From Leadbetterella lacunae (GTDB lineage: Bacteria; Bacteroidota; Bacteroidia; Cytophagales; Spirosomataceae): a stretch of 64,000 nucleotides of DNA. The position numbers and the translations under genes were made by a program. Shown here piece after piece: positions 50,024 through 59,248 of this stretch. Location of the stretch: contig NZ_JBHRYQ010000001.1 of the NCBI RefSeq assembly GCF_042649125.1, positions 3,472,001 to 3,536,000 of the forward strand. Reading direction: 5' to 3'. The notes below the pieces were generated by a model. The model was given only the letters and a program-made list of their open reading frames with translations. It was not told the DNA's origin and did not search any database. How positions within the stretch are numbered: the stretch's first letter is position 1; each line of letters starts with the position of its first letter.

Positions 50024-50665
50024 ATGAAGTATTTATTATTAACGATTATTCAAGTTTCATTATTTTTTGGAGCTTCAGCACAAGACAAAAAAGCCGAGCA
50101 GATATTAGATGCCATGAGTGCGAAATACAAATCGCTCAAAACATTTAATGCAAATTTTACTTATGGAGTAGAAGGAGCAAACGCTAAACTTACCAATGTT
50201 TTCACAGGAAATGTAATAGTGAAAGGCAATAAGTTTAAGTTAAAAACTGCCGGTCAAGAGATATTTAACAACGGAAAAGAACTGTATACGTTTGTAAAAG
50301 AAACAAACGAGGTAAATATTTCAGAATTAAACACCAATGACGAAAACGATTTTTCTCCAACAAAAATCTATACCATTTACAAAAAAGGGTACAGATATGC
50401 CTTTAAAGAAGAGAAAAAAATTGGTAGCCAAACATACGAAATTGTAGAGCTTTCGCCCACTACTACAAAAGCCAATGTGGCTAAAATTCAGATTACAGTC
50501 AATAAAAGAGACAAAAGCATAAAAACTTGGAAAGTTTGGGATAAGTCTGGAAAAAGAACGGTTTTCAGAATTGACAAATTCATTCCGAATGTAGCCGCAA
50601 GTGATGCTACGTTTAACTTTGACAAGAAAAAATACCCGGGAGTAGAGGTAGTAGACCTTAGATAA
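50024..50665 (+). CDS. lolA: Outer-membrane lipoprotein carrier LolA
   Basis: The start at ATG 50024 gives a clean signal peptide (LLTIIQVSLFFGASAQ); an in-frame TTG at 49985 is less likely. The 213-residue protein has the LolA-type open barrel pattern: LDAMSAKYKSLKTFNANFTY near residue 28, FTGNVIVKGNKFKLK near 63, and GKELYTFVKETNEV near 84. It escorts lipoproteins through the periplasm to the outer membrane, consistent with the many lipoproteins in this window. Confidence 0.85.
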   Translation: MKYLLLTIIQVSLFFGASAQDKKAEQILDAMSAKYKSLKTFNANFTYGVEGANAKLTNVFTGNVIVKGNKFKLKTAGQEIFNNGKELYTFVKETNEVNISELNTNDENDFSPTKIYTIYKKGYRYAFKEEKKIGSQTYEIVELSPTTTKANVAKIQITVNKRDKSIKTWKVWDKSGKRTVFRIDKFIPNVAASDATFNFDKKKYPGVEVVDLR

Positions 50666-50690
50666 GCTTCCCGATATAGTATTGCTAGAA

Positions 50691-50738
50691 GCAGCTGGTT
50701 TAATGTAACAAATACATTAATACACCAGCTGCTTTTTC
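50691..50738 (+). terminator. Terminator of ftsK-lolA, inside the neighbouring gene's 3' end
   Basis: GCAGCTGGT (50691-50699) pairs with ACCAGCTGC (50724-50732) around a 24-base loop, followed by TTTTTCTTTT. The right arm and loop encode the last codons of the convergent trehalase-like gene. Confidence 0.7.
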
Positions 50739-52217
50739 TTTTCTACCATTTTTGTATATCTCTGCGTCTACCTGCGTTCCGTTATTTGAAACGAGTTGGT
50801 GCTCCTCAATTTTGTTTGTTTTTACAAAGTATTGCGTGTTGTTTGCTAACCAACGAGCTTTTATTTTACCTGCTAATTCTTTGAAGCCATATTTTTCTAG
50901 TCCTTGAATCGCTATCATTTGAAGGCCCGCTGATCCTGTTTCTTCATCAGCGATGTTTGACAGCCCGCCCGGTTTAAGAAAATACTTCTCAATGTTTTGA
51001 GCAACTCTTTCTGCCTGTGCGGTAGATGCTAAACCTGTTATTAGGGGATAAATACCCGCCAACGTCATCTTGTTTAATTGGGTTTTGGTTTTAAAGTCAT
51101 AATCAAAGAAATAGCCTTTTTCCTCATTCCAGAATGTTTTATTAAAAACTTCTTTTCGTTTAGCTGCGAGAGCTTTAAAACTATTGGCATAGTTTGGCTC
51201 GCCTTTGAGGTCATAGGCTTTGGCAAGCGTGGTTTCGTAGTGATATAGCAAAGCATTTAAGTCAACAGGAAGTATTTGAGTCGGCGTAAAGCCCGAAGTC
51301 CCTCTCCAACGGTTTGAAAACGTCCAATTGGCTTCATCACTCGCTCTTATGTCTTGAAAGGTGGTTTTGTTTGCGGCAGCCCATTTTTTGTCTGTGGTAT
51401 ATGCCTCAGGCCTTGGTCTATTTGTAGAGTCGTTGTATCGGTTTAGGATGTTGTCATTTTCTAAAAACACCACTTTTTTAAATGCTGAGCTCGTTTTTTT
51501 TGCTTCAGTTTGAGCGAGTGCTTCTTCTTTATTTTCAGAAGACATCCAATATTGGTATTCTTTTGTAAGGTTTGTAAGATATTTTAATAGACCTTCCGGG
51601 TCATTTTTAAATATTTTTTCTAAACTCAAAGACAAAAACGGCTGACTAGACCTAGAAAGCATGTAACTTCTATTACCAGCAGGTACTTTATCAAAATCTT
51701 GAATAAACTGTATGGAGTTTAACATTAAGCCCATGGCCATAGAGTCTTTTTGAGCTGCCATTAGGCCACAAATTGAAAAATACATACTTTGATATTCGTA
51801 TTCTTCAAATTTTCCACCAGACACTAAATAGGGTAGACGAGTAGGAATAAGCCCGCTTCCGTCGTCATGGGGTTTTCGTTGGTTTGAGTCCCAATAGTTT
51901 TCTATGTATTTTGCTATGCTTTTTCCTGCAATTTGGTTTTCCGAATAGCTTGGGATAGTGAAGTTGGCCTTAAAAAAGGCAGCGATATCAAAATTGGGCT
52001 CTTTGCTATCTATCTTATATTTTTCTATGATATCTTCTGGTTTTCCCTTCGGAATGGCATCTGCAATCTGTTTTGAGTCGAATTCTGTGAGTGCCACTAC
52101 GCTTTTCTCAAACAGTTCGCCATATACTTCGTCCGGAGACTTGTATTCTTTTTTTCGAACAGAATCGCCACAAGAAACTAGGCCTATGGCTAGAAACAAT
52201 ACCAGAATATTTTTCAT
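50700..52217 (-). CDS. GH37 trehalase homologue lacking both family signatures (probable pseudoenzyme)
   Basis: I start at 52217 (MKNILVLFLAIGLVSCGD), giving a lipoprotein of 505 residues. GH37 relationship is clear: GNRSYMLSRSSQPF, NRPRPEAY and ILPVDLNALLYHYE are near-standard. But signature 1, PGGRFxExYxWDxY, reads SGGKFEEYEYQSMY (about 132-145), signature 2, QWDYPNGWAP, is missing (GGLSNIADEETGSAGLQMIA, about 416-436), and the ESGWDFSSRW segment with the catalytic Asp reads ANWTFSNRW (about 297-305). The reading frame is intact, so it may bind sugars or have a changed activity. Confidence 0.75.
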   Translation of the reverse strand: MKNILVLFLAIGLVSCGDSVRKKEYKSPDEVYGELFEKSVVALTEFDSKQIADAIPKGKPEDIIEKYKIDSKEPNFDIAAFFKANFTIPSYSENQIAGKSIAKYIENYWDSNQRKPHDDGSGLIPTRLPYLVSGGKFEEYEYQSMYFSICGLMAAQKDSMAMGLMLNSIQFIQDFDKVPAGNRSYMLSRSSQPFLSLSLEKIFKNDPEGLLKYLTNLTKEYQYWMSSENKEEALAQTEAKKTSSAFKKVVFLENDNILNRYNDSTNRPRPEAYTTDKKWAAANKTTFQDIRASDEANWTFSNRWRGTSGFTPTQILPVDLNALLYHYETTLAKAYDLKGEPNYANSFKALAAKRKEVFNKTFWNEEKGYFFDYDFKTKTQLNKMTLAGIYPLITGLASTAQAERVAQNIEKYFLKPGGLSNIADEETGSAGLQMIAIQGLEKYGFKELAGKIKARWLANNTQYFVKTNKIEEHQLVSNNGTQVDAEIYKNGRKEKAAGVLMYLLH

Positions 52218-52223
52218 AAGAGT

Positions 52224-52263
52224 ATAAAAAAACAAGGCACCATTCCTGTTTAGGAACGATGCC
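52224..52263 (-). terminator. ndk terminator
   Basis: On the minus strand GGCATCGTTCCT and AGGAATGGTGCC form a 28-nt hairpin (52236-52263) followed by TTGTTTTTTT. It separates ndk from the trehalase-like gene. Confidence 0.8.
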
Positions 52264-52287
52264 AAATAATATGAATTAACGAAAAGA

Positions 52288-52707
52288 TTAATATCTTTCT
52301 AAGCCACTAAAGAAAAACGAACTTTCGATTTCAGCGTTTTCATCTGAGTCTGATCCGTGAACGGCGTTTTCACCTTTAGATTTTGCAAAAGCCTTTCTGA
52401 TTGTTCCGTCAGCTGCTTCAGCAGGGTCAGTTGAACCTATCAAAGTTCGGAAGTCTGCTACTGCATTGTCTTTTTCTAAAATCATTGCTACTATTGGACC
52501 TGCAGACATCATTTCGCAAAGCTCACCATAAAAAGGTCTTCCTGCATGAACTTCGTAAAACTTTCCAGCTTGAGCTGCAGTTAGTTGCGTTTTTTTCATC
52601 GCTACTATTCTGAAACCACCTTCTTCTATCATTTTCACGATTCCACCTACTTGATTGTCAGCCACTGCGTGGGGCTTAACCATAGTATATGTTCTATTAT
52701 TTGCCAT
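52288..52707 (-). CDS. ndk: Nucleoside diphosphate kinase
   Basis: The 139-residue protein is of normal Ndk length. It has YTMVKPHAV at the start, YEVHAGRPFYGELCEMM near 52 and the active-site histidine in NAVHGSDSDENA near 115. It transfers gamma-phosphate between nucleoside tri- and diphosphates via phosphohistidine. Confidence 0.97.
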   Translation of the reverse strand: MANNRTYTMVKPHAVADNQVGGIVKMIEEGGFRIVAMKKTQLTAAQAGKFYEVHAGRPFYGELCEMMSAGPIVAMILEKDNAVADFRTLIGSTDPAEAADGTIRKAFAKSKGENAVHGSDSDENAEIESSFFFSGLERY

Positions 52708-52979
52708 TTGTTTGTTTTGTTGGTTTTTTGTTGCCCAAAATTAGGGATTAAATTCTAAGTTTAAAAAAAGACTCAAAAATAAACATTTGGCCTTTAGATG
52801 TACTTTTTATATGAATCAAAGCAATTCGCATTAAGGATTTGATTATTCAAATCAACATTTTGAAAATATAGCCTTCTGATATACTATACTTGAATAAACT
52901 CATTTATGTTCAAAAATTGGAGAATTTTAAAAAACAATACCGAAATAGGTTCGTAAATTGCAGTCGAATAATACAATAC

Positions 52980-54026
52980 ATGGTAAAATATTTTAGCGAT
53001 AGTCCTCAAGAGTTAGCAGATTTCCAATCAGATTTTAAGAATGCCCGAAAAGTAGTCATTACTTCGCACCAAAATCCAGATGGTGACGCATTTGGTAGTG
53101 GTCTTGGTTTGTATGCATACCTTAAAACCCTCCATTTTGATTCAGTGGCATTTATTAGTCCAACAGACTACGCCGATTTTTTGGGATGGATGCCGGGTGT
53201 GTCTGATGTTGTGGTATATGAGTCTGATCAAAAAGAATATGCCGAAAAGCTGATGGCAGAAGCGGATTTGTTTTTCTGTTTAGATTTTTCAGCGGCAGCT
53301 CGAATCAAAGACATGAAAGATTCACTTTTGGCTTCGCCCGCAAAAAAAATCGTGATTGACCATCATGAGCAACCTGAAGACTTCGCAGATTATATTTTTT
53401 GGAACGAAAAAGCCTCTTCTACATGTGAGCTTGTGTATCAGTTTATTGATAAAATAGGAGACGTAGAACAGATAAATCAAGAGAGTGCTATATGTCTTTA
53501 TACAGGTCTTTTGACCGATACGGGTTCGTTTAAATACGAAGCGACGTCGCCAGAAGTACACCGTATTGCCGGGTTACTTTTAGCCAAAGGTGTAGTGCCT
53601 AACCAAATTCATAGAAGTCTTTTTGATAACAATACTTTAGACAGACTTAAGTTTTTGGGATATATTCTAAATAAAAAATTAGTGTATTTGCCGGAGTTTA
53701 GAGTTTGTTATATCAAACTTTCTCAAAAAGAACTGCAAAAGTTTAACTCAAAAACAGGCGATACCGAAGGAATAGTAAACTACGGATTATCGATGGCAGG
53801 AGTGGTTATGTCTGCTATTTTTATAGAAAAAGACGGCTTAATCAAGATTTCATTCCGTTCGGTTGATGATTTTTCAGTTTCTGATTTCTCTCGTGAGCAC
53901 TTTGAAGGTGGAGGTCATAAAAACGCTGCCGGAGGAAGGTCTAAACAAAGTTTAGAAGAAACGGTGGAAAAATTCCTAAATTTGCTCCCTTATTATAAAA
54001 ACCAATTATTGTTACAACCAAAATAA
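52980..54026 (+). CDS. DHH-family phosphoesterase (NrnA-type oligoribonuclease / pAp phosphatase)
   Basis: I start at ATG 52980 (MVKYFSDSPQE); an upstream in-frame TTG would add an unusual basic stretch. The 348-residue protein has the DHH motifs SHQNPDGDAFGSGLG near residue 27, LDFSAA near 103, IDHHEQPEDF near 124 and TGLLTDTGSFKY near 176, and the DHHA1 motif GGGHKNAAGGR near 309. Relatives degrade nano-RNA and 3'-phosphoadenosine 5'-phosphate. The two FKBP genes follow within 35 bp. Confidence 0.88.
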   Translation: MVKYFSDSPQELADFQSDFKNARKVVITSHQNPDGDAFGSGLGLYAYLKTLHFDSVAFISPTDYADFLGWMPGVSDVVVYESDQKEYAEKLMAEADLFFCLDFSAAARIKDMKDSLLASPAKKIVIDHHEQPEDFADYIFWNEKASSTCELVYQFIDKIGDVEQINQESAICLYTGLLTDTGSFKYEATSPEVHRIAGLLLAKGVVPNQIHRSLFDNNTLDRLKFLGYILNKKLVYLPEFRVCYIKLSQKELQKFNSKTGDTEGIVNYGLSMAGVVMSAIFIEKDGLIKISFRSVDDFSVSDFSREHFEGGGHKNAAGGRSKQSLEETVEKFLNLLPYYKNQLLLQPK

Positions 54027-54057
54027 CAAATTTTTAATCATACCTAAATAAAAACAA

Positions 54058-54900
54058 ATGAAACTATCGAGTAGCTTTTTGGCACTATTAATCCTAGGTG
54101 GACTTACATCGTGCGATAAATTTAAAATCACCACCACCGAGGAAGGAGATAGACTTATAATACATGAAAAAGGCAAGTCAGGTAAAACTGCAAAAGAAGG
54201 AGACTTTTTGACCTTTGATATGGTAATTAAATCGTCAACTGACTCAGTGTTAAAAGACAGTTATAAAGACGGACAGCCTTTGATGATGCCTTTACAAAAA
54301 GGACAGTTTAAAGGATCTTTTGAAAGTGGATTGGCTCATATTGGCGAAGGAGACAGCACAACAGTATTAGTAAGTGCAGATTCTTTGTTTACAATGATGA
54401 ACCAACCGTTTCCTCCAGGAATTTCGAAAGGAACAGATTTGAAATTTACTGTTAAAATGAGAAAGGTTCAAACGCAGGAAGAATTTCAAAAAGAAATAGC
54501 TGATAAAAAAGCAAACGAAGGAAAATACATAGAAGACTATGTAAACAAAAGCCTCAAAGGTGCAGTGAAAACTCCAGAAGGTTTATATTATTCTGAAAAA
54601 ACTGCGGGCAACGGGGCAACGCCAGTTAAGGGTGATACCGTAGTAGTATCATACGTTGGTAAGTTTTTGGATGGAAAAGAGTTTGACAAATCAGAATTAG
54701 GTCAGCCATTTTCTTTCCCTGTAGGCATGGGTTATGTTATTCCAGGTTGGGACAAAGCCCTTATGATGATGAAGCCAGGAAGTAAAAGAACGTTCGTGAT
54801 TCCTTCTACATTGGCTTACGGAGAGCAAGGAGCGGGGGGCGTTATTCCTCCAAATACGCCATTGGTATTTGATATTGAGCTTGTTTCTGTAAAGAAGTAA
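54058..54900 (+). CDS. FKBP-type peptidyl-prolyl isomerase lipoprotein
   Basis: The 280-residue lipoprotein (ILGGLTSC) has an N-terminal degenerate FKBP-like domain (about 40-140; EGDFLTFDMVI, FESGLAHIGEGDS) and a canonical C-terminal FKBP domain (about 185-280) with VVSYVGKFLDGKEFDKSE, VIPGWDKALMMMKPGSKRTF and PSTLAYGEQG. It should assist folding of exported proteins in the periplasm. It is the second gene of a three-gene run with the DHH phosphoesterase and the next FKBP protein. Confidence 0.9.
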   Translation: MKLSSSFLALLILGGLTSCDKFKITTTEEGDRLIIHEKGKSGKTAKEGDFLTFDMVIKSSTDSVLKDSYKDGQPLMMPLQKGQFKGSFESGLAHIGEGDSTTVLVSADSLFTMMNQPFPPGISKGTDLKFTVKMRKVQTQEEFQKEIADKKANEGKYIEDYVNKSLKGAVKTPEGLYYSEKTAGNGATPVKGDTVVVSYVGKFLDGKEFDKSELGQPFSFPVGMGYVIPGWDKALMMMKPGSKRTFVIPSTLAYGEQGAGGVIPPNTPLVFDIELVSVKK

Positions 54901-54933
54901 GATCTTAGAAATGTAATTAAATTTTTTGTTAAT

Positions 54934-55800
54934 ATGTTGATTTTTAAAAGATTAGGTTTAGTGTTGGTAACTGCAGTTTTGTTGAGCTCGTGCTTGGGGA
55001 AATATGTAGAGAGTGATTTGGACAAGTCCTACAAAGAAAATGAGACCCAGATATTGGCGTATGCATCTACCAATGGGATAACTCTTAGTCAAGACACACA
55101 GTCTAGTATTTACTATCAGAAATTAACAAAAAATGATGCAGGTACTCAGGTATCTTCAAAATACGATTTAAGAGTAGCCTACAAGCTTTCAACTTTAGCC
55201 GGAAAAGTGATAGAAACCAAAACTGCTGCAGATTCAGTGGTGCTTAATTTGTATACTACTAAGGTTTTGGATGGCTTTTTATATTCTATTTTATTATTAA
55301 AAGAGAAAGAAAAAGGGCAGTTTTTTATTCCCTCTTATTTGGCATATTACGATACCCCACCCGCGGGTGTTGAAAAATATGAAGTTATCGTACTTGAATT
55401 AGAAGTTTTAGGCTTGATTTCAGAGGAAGAAAAAATAGACAGTTATATCTCTAAAAACAAATTGGTTGTATCGAAGAAAACAGACACAGGTTTAAGGTTC
55501 ATTAGAACAAACGCTGCAACTTCTGCCGATTCCTTAAAAACAGGTGATGTACTTTCTGTAAACTACAATGGGATGTTTCTCAATAATACTTCTTTTGATA
55601 GCGGAACACTTAGTGTTACGCTAGGGACAACATCTTTGATTCCTGGCTTTATTGAAGGTCTTAAACTAATGAAAAAGGGTGAAAAGGCCAAGGTCATAAT
55701 GCCTTCTTCTTTGGGATATACAGATAAAGGTTCTGGGAAAATTCCTCCTTACACACCATTGATATTTGACTTAGAGATAGTAAGTGTAAATGGTTTATAA
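54934..55800 (+). CDS. FKBP-type peptidyl-prolyl isomerase lipoprotein, paralogue
   Basis: The 288-residue lipoprotein (VLLSSCLG) repeats the architecture of the gene before it: a degenerate FKBP-like N-terminal domain (about 70-165) and a C-terminal FKBP domain (about 200-285; VNYNGMFLNNTSFDS, IPGFIEGLKLMKKGEKAKV, PSSLGYTDKGSG). The usual active-site Trp is Phe here. It probably arose by tandem duplication and divergence. Confidence 0.85.
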   Translation: MLIFKRLGLVLVTAVLLSSCLGKYVESDLDKSYKENETQILAYASTNGITLSQDTQSSIYYQKLTKNDAGTQVSSKYDLRVAYKLSTLAGKVIETKTAADSVVLNLYTTKVLDGFLYSILLLKEKEKGQFFIPSYLAYYDTPPAGVEKYEVIVLELEVLGLISEEEKIDSYISKNKLVVSKKTDTGLRFIRTNAATSADSLKTGDVLSVNYNGMFLNNTSFDSGTLSVTLGTTSLIPGFIEGLKLMKKGEKAKVIMPSSLGYTDKGSGKIPPYTPLIFDLEIVSVNGL

Positions 55801-55820
55801 AAAGAAATATTAAGCAACTA

Positions 55821-55857
55821 AAAAGCCCATCTTTCATATTTGAAGGATGGGCTTTTT
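55821..55857. terminator. Terminator between convergent FKBP and leu operons
   Basis: AAAAGCCCATCTTTCA and TGAAGGATGGGCTTTT (55821-55836 with 55841-55856) form a 16-bp stem with one mismatch and a TATT loop, with T-rich sequence on both outward sides. Confidence 0.9.
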
Positions 55858-55876
55858 TGATGAATTAATCTCGAGG

Positions 55877-56947
55877 TTATATTCTATCCAAAATTTCTTT
55901 TCCGATAGCGTCTGTTCCTAAAATCATGTTTGCAGGAGTAGTTGCATCTGCAATGTCTCTTGTTCTGTATCCAGCCTTCAGGACGCTGTCTATTGCTGAA
56001 ATAACAGCCTCTGATTCTTCTTTAAGTCCGAATGAGATATCTAATAACAATGCTGCTGAAAGTACTGAAGCCATTGGGTTGGCTACTCCTTTACCCGCGA
56101 TGTCATGACCAGAGCCGTGAATTGGCTCATAAACGCCCGTGCTTTCGCCTACAGAGGCTGAAGCTAGCATTCCCATCGACCCAGCTATTTGAGAAGCCTC
56201 ATCGGTTAGTATATCACCGAATATGTTTCCAGTTACTACTACGTCAAATCTCTTTGGGTCTTTGATAAGCAACATAGCCGCTGCGTCAATAAACTGGTGC
56301 TCTAGTTCTACTTCTGGGTAATCTTTGGCCACTTCAAGAACCACTTCTCTCCATAATCTACTCGATTCCAATACGTTTGCCTTGTCTACCGACATTAGTT
56401 TTTTGCCTCTAGTCATAGCGGCATCAAATGCTTTTCTTGCTATACGCTCCACTTCATATTTGCTATAAATCATGGTGTCATATGCCGTGTTGCCATTGTC
56501 TATTCTTTCTCTTTTTCCGAAATAAACATCTCCTGTTAATTCTCTAAAGAATAAGATATCCACTCCTTTCAATATTTCTGGTTTGATGCTAGAAGCACCC
56601 AAAAGCTCATCAAATAATTTGATAGGACGAAGGTTTGCAAACAATCCCAGCTCTTTACGCATTTTTAGAAGACCTTGCTCAGGTCTTACTTTTGCGGTAG
56701 GGTCGTTGTCGTATTTAGCATGGCCAACTGCACCAAAAAGAATGGCATCAGATGCTCTCATTTTTTCTAAAGATTCAGCAGGAAGCGGATCTCCTGTGGC
56801 TTCTATGGCTACGTGTCCCATTAGGGCTTCGTCGTATGTGAAATCATGGCCAAACTTGGCTGCAATTTTCTCTAATACGGCCTTTCCTACTACTGTAACT
56901 TCTTGTCCAATACCATCGCCTGGTACTACTAAAATATGTTTTTTCAT
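55877..56947 (-). CDS. leuB: 3-isopropylmalate dehydrogenase
   Basis: The 356-residue enzyme matches LeuB: VVPGDGIGQEVT near residue 6, GAVGHAKYD near 72, LRPIKLFDEL near 106, FFRELTGDVYFGKRE near 132, and the metal-binding NIFGDILTDEASQIAGSMG near 237. It oxidises and decarboxylates 3-isopropylmalate with NAD+. It is the last gene of the leuC-leuD-leuA-leuB operon. Confidence 0.97.
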   Translation of the reverse strand: MKKHILVVPGDGIGQEVTVVGKAVLEKIAAKFGHDFTYDEALMGHVAIEATGDPLPAESLEKMRASDAILFGAVGHAKYDNDPTAKVRPEQGLLKMRKELGLFANLRPIKLFDELLGASSIKPEILKGVDILFFRELTGDVYFGKRERIDNGNTAYDTMIYSKYEVERIARKAFDAAMTRGKKLMSVDKANVLESSRLWREVVLEVAKDYPEVELEHQFIDAAAMLLIKDPKRFDVVVTGNIFGDILTDEASQIAGSMGMLASASVGESTGVYEPIHGSGHDIAGKGVANPMASVLSAALLLDISFGLKEESEAVISAIDSVLKAGYRTRDIADATTPANMILGTDAIGKEILDRI

Positions 56948-56998
56948 TTTATTTTAATTTTCGAAAGTGGCTAGACTTTCCTTTGTTTTTTTTAATTT

Positions 56999-58510
56999 TT
57001 AAATGAGGTTGAGCATCTTAACCGTCGCCTCAATGGCTGAAACCGTTTGGTCAGAATCCAAACCTCGCGTTTTCATCTCTTTGTGTCCAACTTTCCAAGT
57101 AATGATGGTTTCGCAAAGAGCATCTGATCTACCACCTGGCGGTATCCTTACCGCATAGTCTATCAGTTGAGGGAGTTCTCTCTCTTTCTTTTTAAATACT
57201 TTAATCAAAGCATTCATAAAAGCGTCATACTGTCCATCTCCTTGGGCGTTTTCTTCAAAAACCTCTCCCTCAAACTCTACCAAAAGTGTGGCAGAAGGCA
57301 TTAGACCTTTGGAGTGAGTTAACACATAGTTTCGCAGAATGATTTTTTCAACAACCGCATGTCTATCTAATACATCAGCGATGATATATGGCAAATCTTC
57401 ACGAGTTACAGCCTCTTTTTTGTCACCCAATTCTATTATCTTTTGAGTGATTTTTTTAAGATCTTCGTCTGGAAGCGTTATTCCTAAAAGCTTCAGGTTT
57501 TGCTCAATGTTGGCTTTGCCAGAAGATTTTCCCAGTGCATATAGGGTTTTTCGTCCAAACCTGTCGGGGCTTAAGTCGCTTACATATAAGTTATTTTTCT
57601 TGTCACCATCGGCATGTATGCCGGCAGTTTGAGTAAATACACTTTCTCCTACAATTGGCTGGTTTTGGGGAATTCTGATACCGGCAAACCCTTCTACCAT
57701 TTGGCTGATTCTATAAAGCGATTTTTCTTCTACATTAAAACTACAGCCTTTCATGAAGTCATTGAGAACTGCCACGGTACTTGCCAAAGGAGCATTACCG
57801 GCTCTTTCTCCAAGCCCATTTACAGTTAAGTGAAGACCATGTGCCCCCGCTTTTACGGCTTGCATTACATTGGCTACAGATAGGTCGTAGTCGTTATGAG
57901 CATGAAAATCAAAATGAACACCGGGGTATTTGTCTACCAAAACTTTTACGTATTCATAAGACTCCTCAGGTGTAAGTATGCCAAGTGTATCAGGCAAAAG
58001 AATCCTTTTGATTGGAAGTTTAGTAGTAAAATCAAGGTGTTGCAATACGTACTCTTGCGAGTTTCTCATGCCATTGCTCCAGTCTTCGAGATATATATTT
58101 ACCTCTATCCCAAGTTTGATTGCCTTATTTACTACATCTTCTATTTCCTTAAAATGCTGCTCAGGCGTCTTTTTTAACTGAAAAGTTAGGTGATTTAAAG
58201 ACCCCTTTGTTAAAAGGTTCATGACTTTAGCACCCGCCTGCTGCATCCATTCCAAGGAAGCATCTCCATCTACAAATGTCAAAATTTCAACTTTGTTAAG
58301 GAAACCTGCCTTTGAGGCCCAATTTGTAATGCCTTTCACTGCTAAAAGTTCACCTTCGGATACCCTTGCAGAGGCTACTTCTATTCGGTCTACTTTTACT
58401 TCTTGTAGCAACAGCTGGGCAATCGTAAGTTTTTCTGAAGCCGAAAACGACACTCCACTGGTTTGTTCTCCATCGCGGAGTGTCGTATCCATTATTTCAA
58501 TGTGTCTCAT
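56999..58510 (-). CDS. leuA: 2-isopropylmalate synthase / citramalate synthase family enzyme
   Basis: The 503-residue protein has the DRE-TIM active-site motif MDTTLRDGEQT near residue 7, the metal-binding HFDFHAHNDYDLS near 194, LHLTVNGLGERAGNAPLAS near 223 and a C-terminal LeuA dimer (allosteric) domain (about 370-500). It belongs to the LeuA/CimA split group, which the sequence alone does not settle. The leuCDB neighbourhood favours leucine synthesis from 2-oxoisovalerate and acetyl-CoA. The regulatory domain suggests leucine feedback. Confidence 0.88.
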   Translation of the reverse strand: MRHIEIMDTTLRDGEQTSGVSFSASEKLTIAQLLLQEVKVDRIEVASARVSEGELLAVKGITNWASKAGFLNKVEILTFVDGDASLEWMQQAGAKVMNLLTKGSLNHLTFQLKKTPEQHFKEIEDVVNKAIKLGIEVNIYLEDWSNGMRNSQEYVLQHLDFTTKLPIKRILLPDTLGILTPEESYEYVKVLVDKYPGVHFDFHAHNDYDLSVANVMQAVKAGAHGLHLTVNGLGERAGNAPLASTVAVLNDFMKGCSFNVEEKSLYRISQMVEGFAGIRIPQNQPIVGESVFTQTAGIHADGDKKNNLYVSDLSPDRFGRKTLYALGKSSGKANIEQNLKLLGITLPDEDLKKITQKIIELGDKKEAVTREDLPYIIADVLDRHAVVEKIILRNYVLTHSKGLMPSATLLVEFEGEVFEENAQGDGQYDAFMNALIKVFKKKERELPQLIDYAVRIPPGGRSDALCETIITWKVGHKEMKTRGLDSDQTVSAIEATVKMLNLI

Positions 58511-58576
58511 TGTATTTTATTTTCGGTCAGTAAGTGCCGGTTTTGTTGTACTCCTAAATTATTGAGAATTTATGAA

Positions 58577-59173
58577 TTAAAATGGTCGGCTTTTTTCAAA
58601 TTCTTTTATGTCTGATTCCAAAGATTTTAAATAATCGATGTCGTCAAAACCGTTAAGCATATTATGTTTTTTATACCCATTTATTTCAAAACTTTCAGAA
58701 GCACCAGTAGAAACTATGGTCACTTTTTGTGCTTCTAGGTCCACGGTTACTTCAGCATTAGCATCTTTTTCTATTGCCACAAATATTTGATCTAAAAATT
58801 CAGGGCTTACAGTTACAGGAAGAATACCGATATTTAATGAGTTTCCTTTATATATATCAGCAAAAAAACTTGAAATTACGCATCTAAAACCATAGTCATA
58901 GATGGCCCATGCGGCGTGTTCCCTGCTTGATCCAGAGCCAAAGTTTCTACCTGCTACCAATATTTTGCCTGAGTAGGTAGGATTGTTGAGTACGAAATCT
59001 GCTTTTGGAGTATTGTCTCCATTGTATCTCCAGTCTCTAAATAGATTATCCCCAAAACCTTCTCTTTTAGTGGCTTTCAAAAATCGAGCAGGTATAATTT
59101 GGTCTGTGTCTACATTTTCTAAAGGAAGTGGAACACAGCTTGATGTTAAAACTTTAAAACTATCGTATGCCAT
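58577..59173 (-). CDS. leuD: 3-isopropylmalate dehydratase small subunit
   Basis: The 198-residue protein has VDTDQIIPARFL near residue 21 and GRNFGSGSSREHAAWAI near 75, both typical of LeuD. It pairs with LeuC, encoded 75 bp upstream on the same strand. Confidence 0.96.
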   Translation of the reverse strand: MAYDSFKVLTSSCVPLPLENVDTDQIIPARFLKATKREGFGDNLFRDWRYNGDNTPKADFVLNNPTYSGKILVAGRNFGSGSSREHAAWAIYDYGFRCVISSFFADIYKGNSLNIGILPVTVSPEFLDQIFVAIEKDANAEVTVDLEAQKVTIVSTGASESFEINGYKKHNMLNGFDDIDYLKSLESDIKEFEKSRPF

Positions 59174-59248
59174 TTTAATATATGTATTATGTCGTAGGCT
59201 GTGCCTTTTGACAGATTTTTCAAAAATTAATTATTATACTATAAATGA

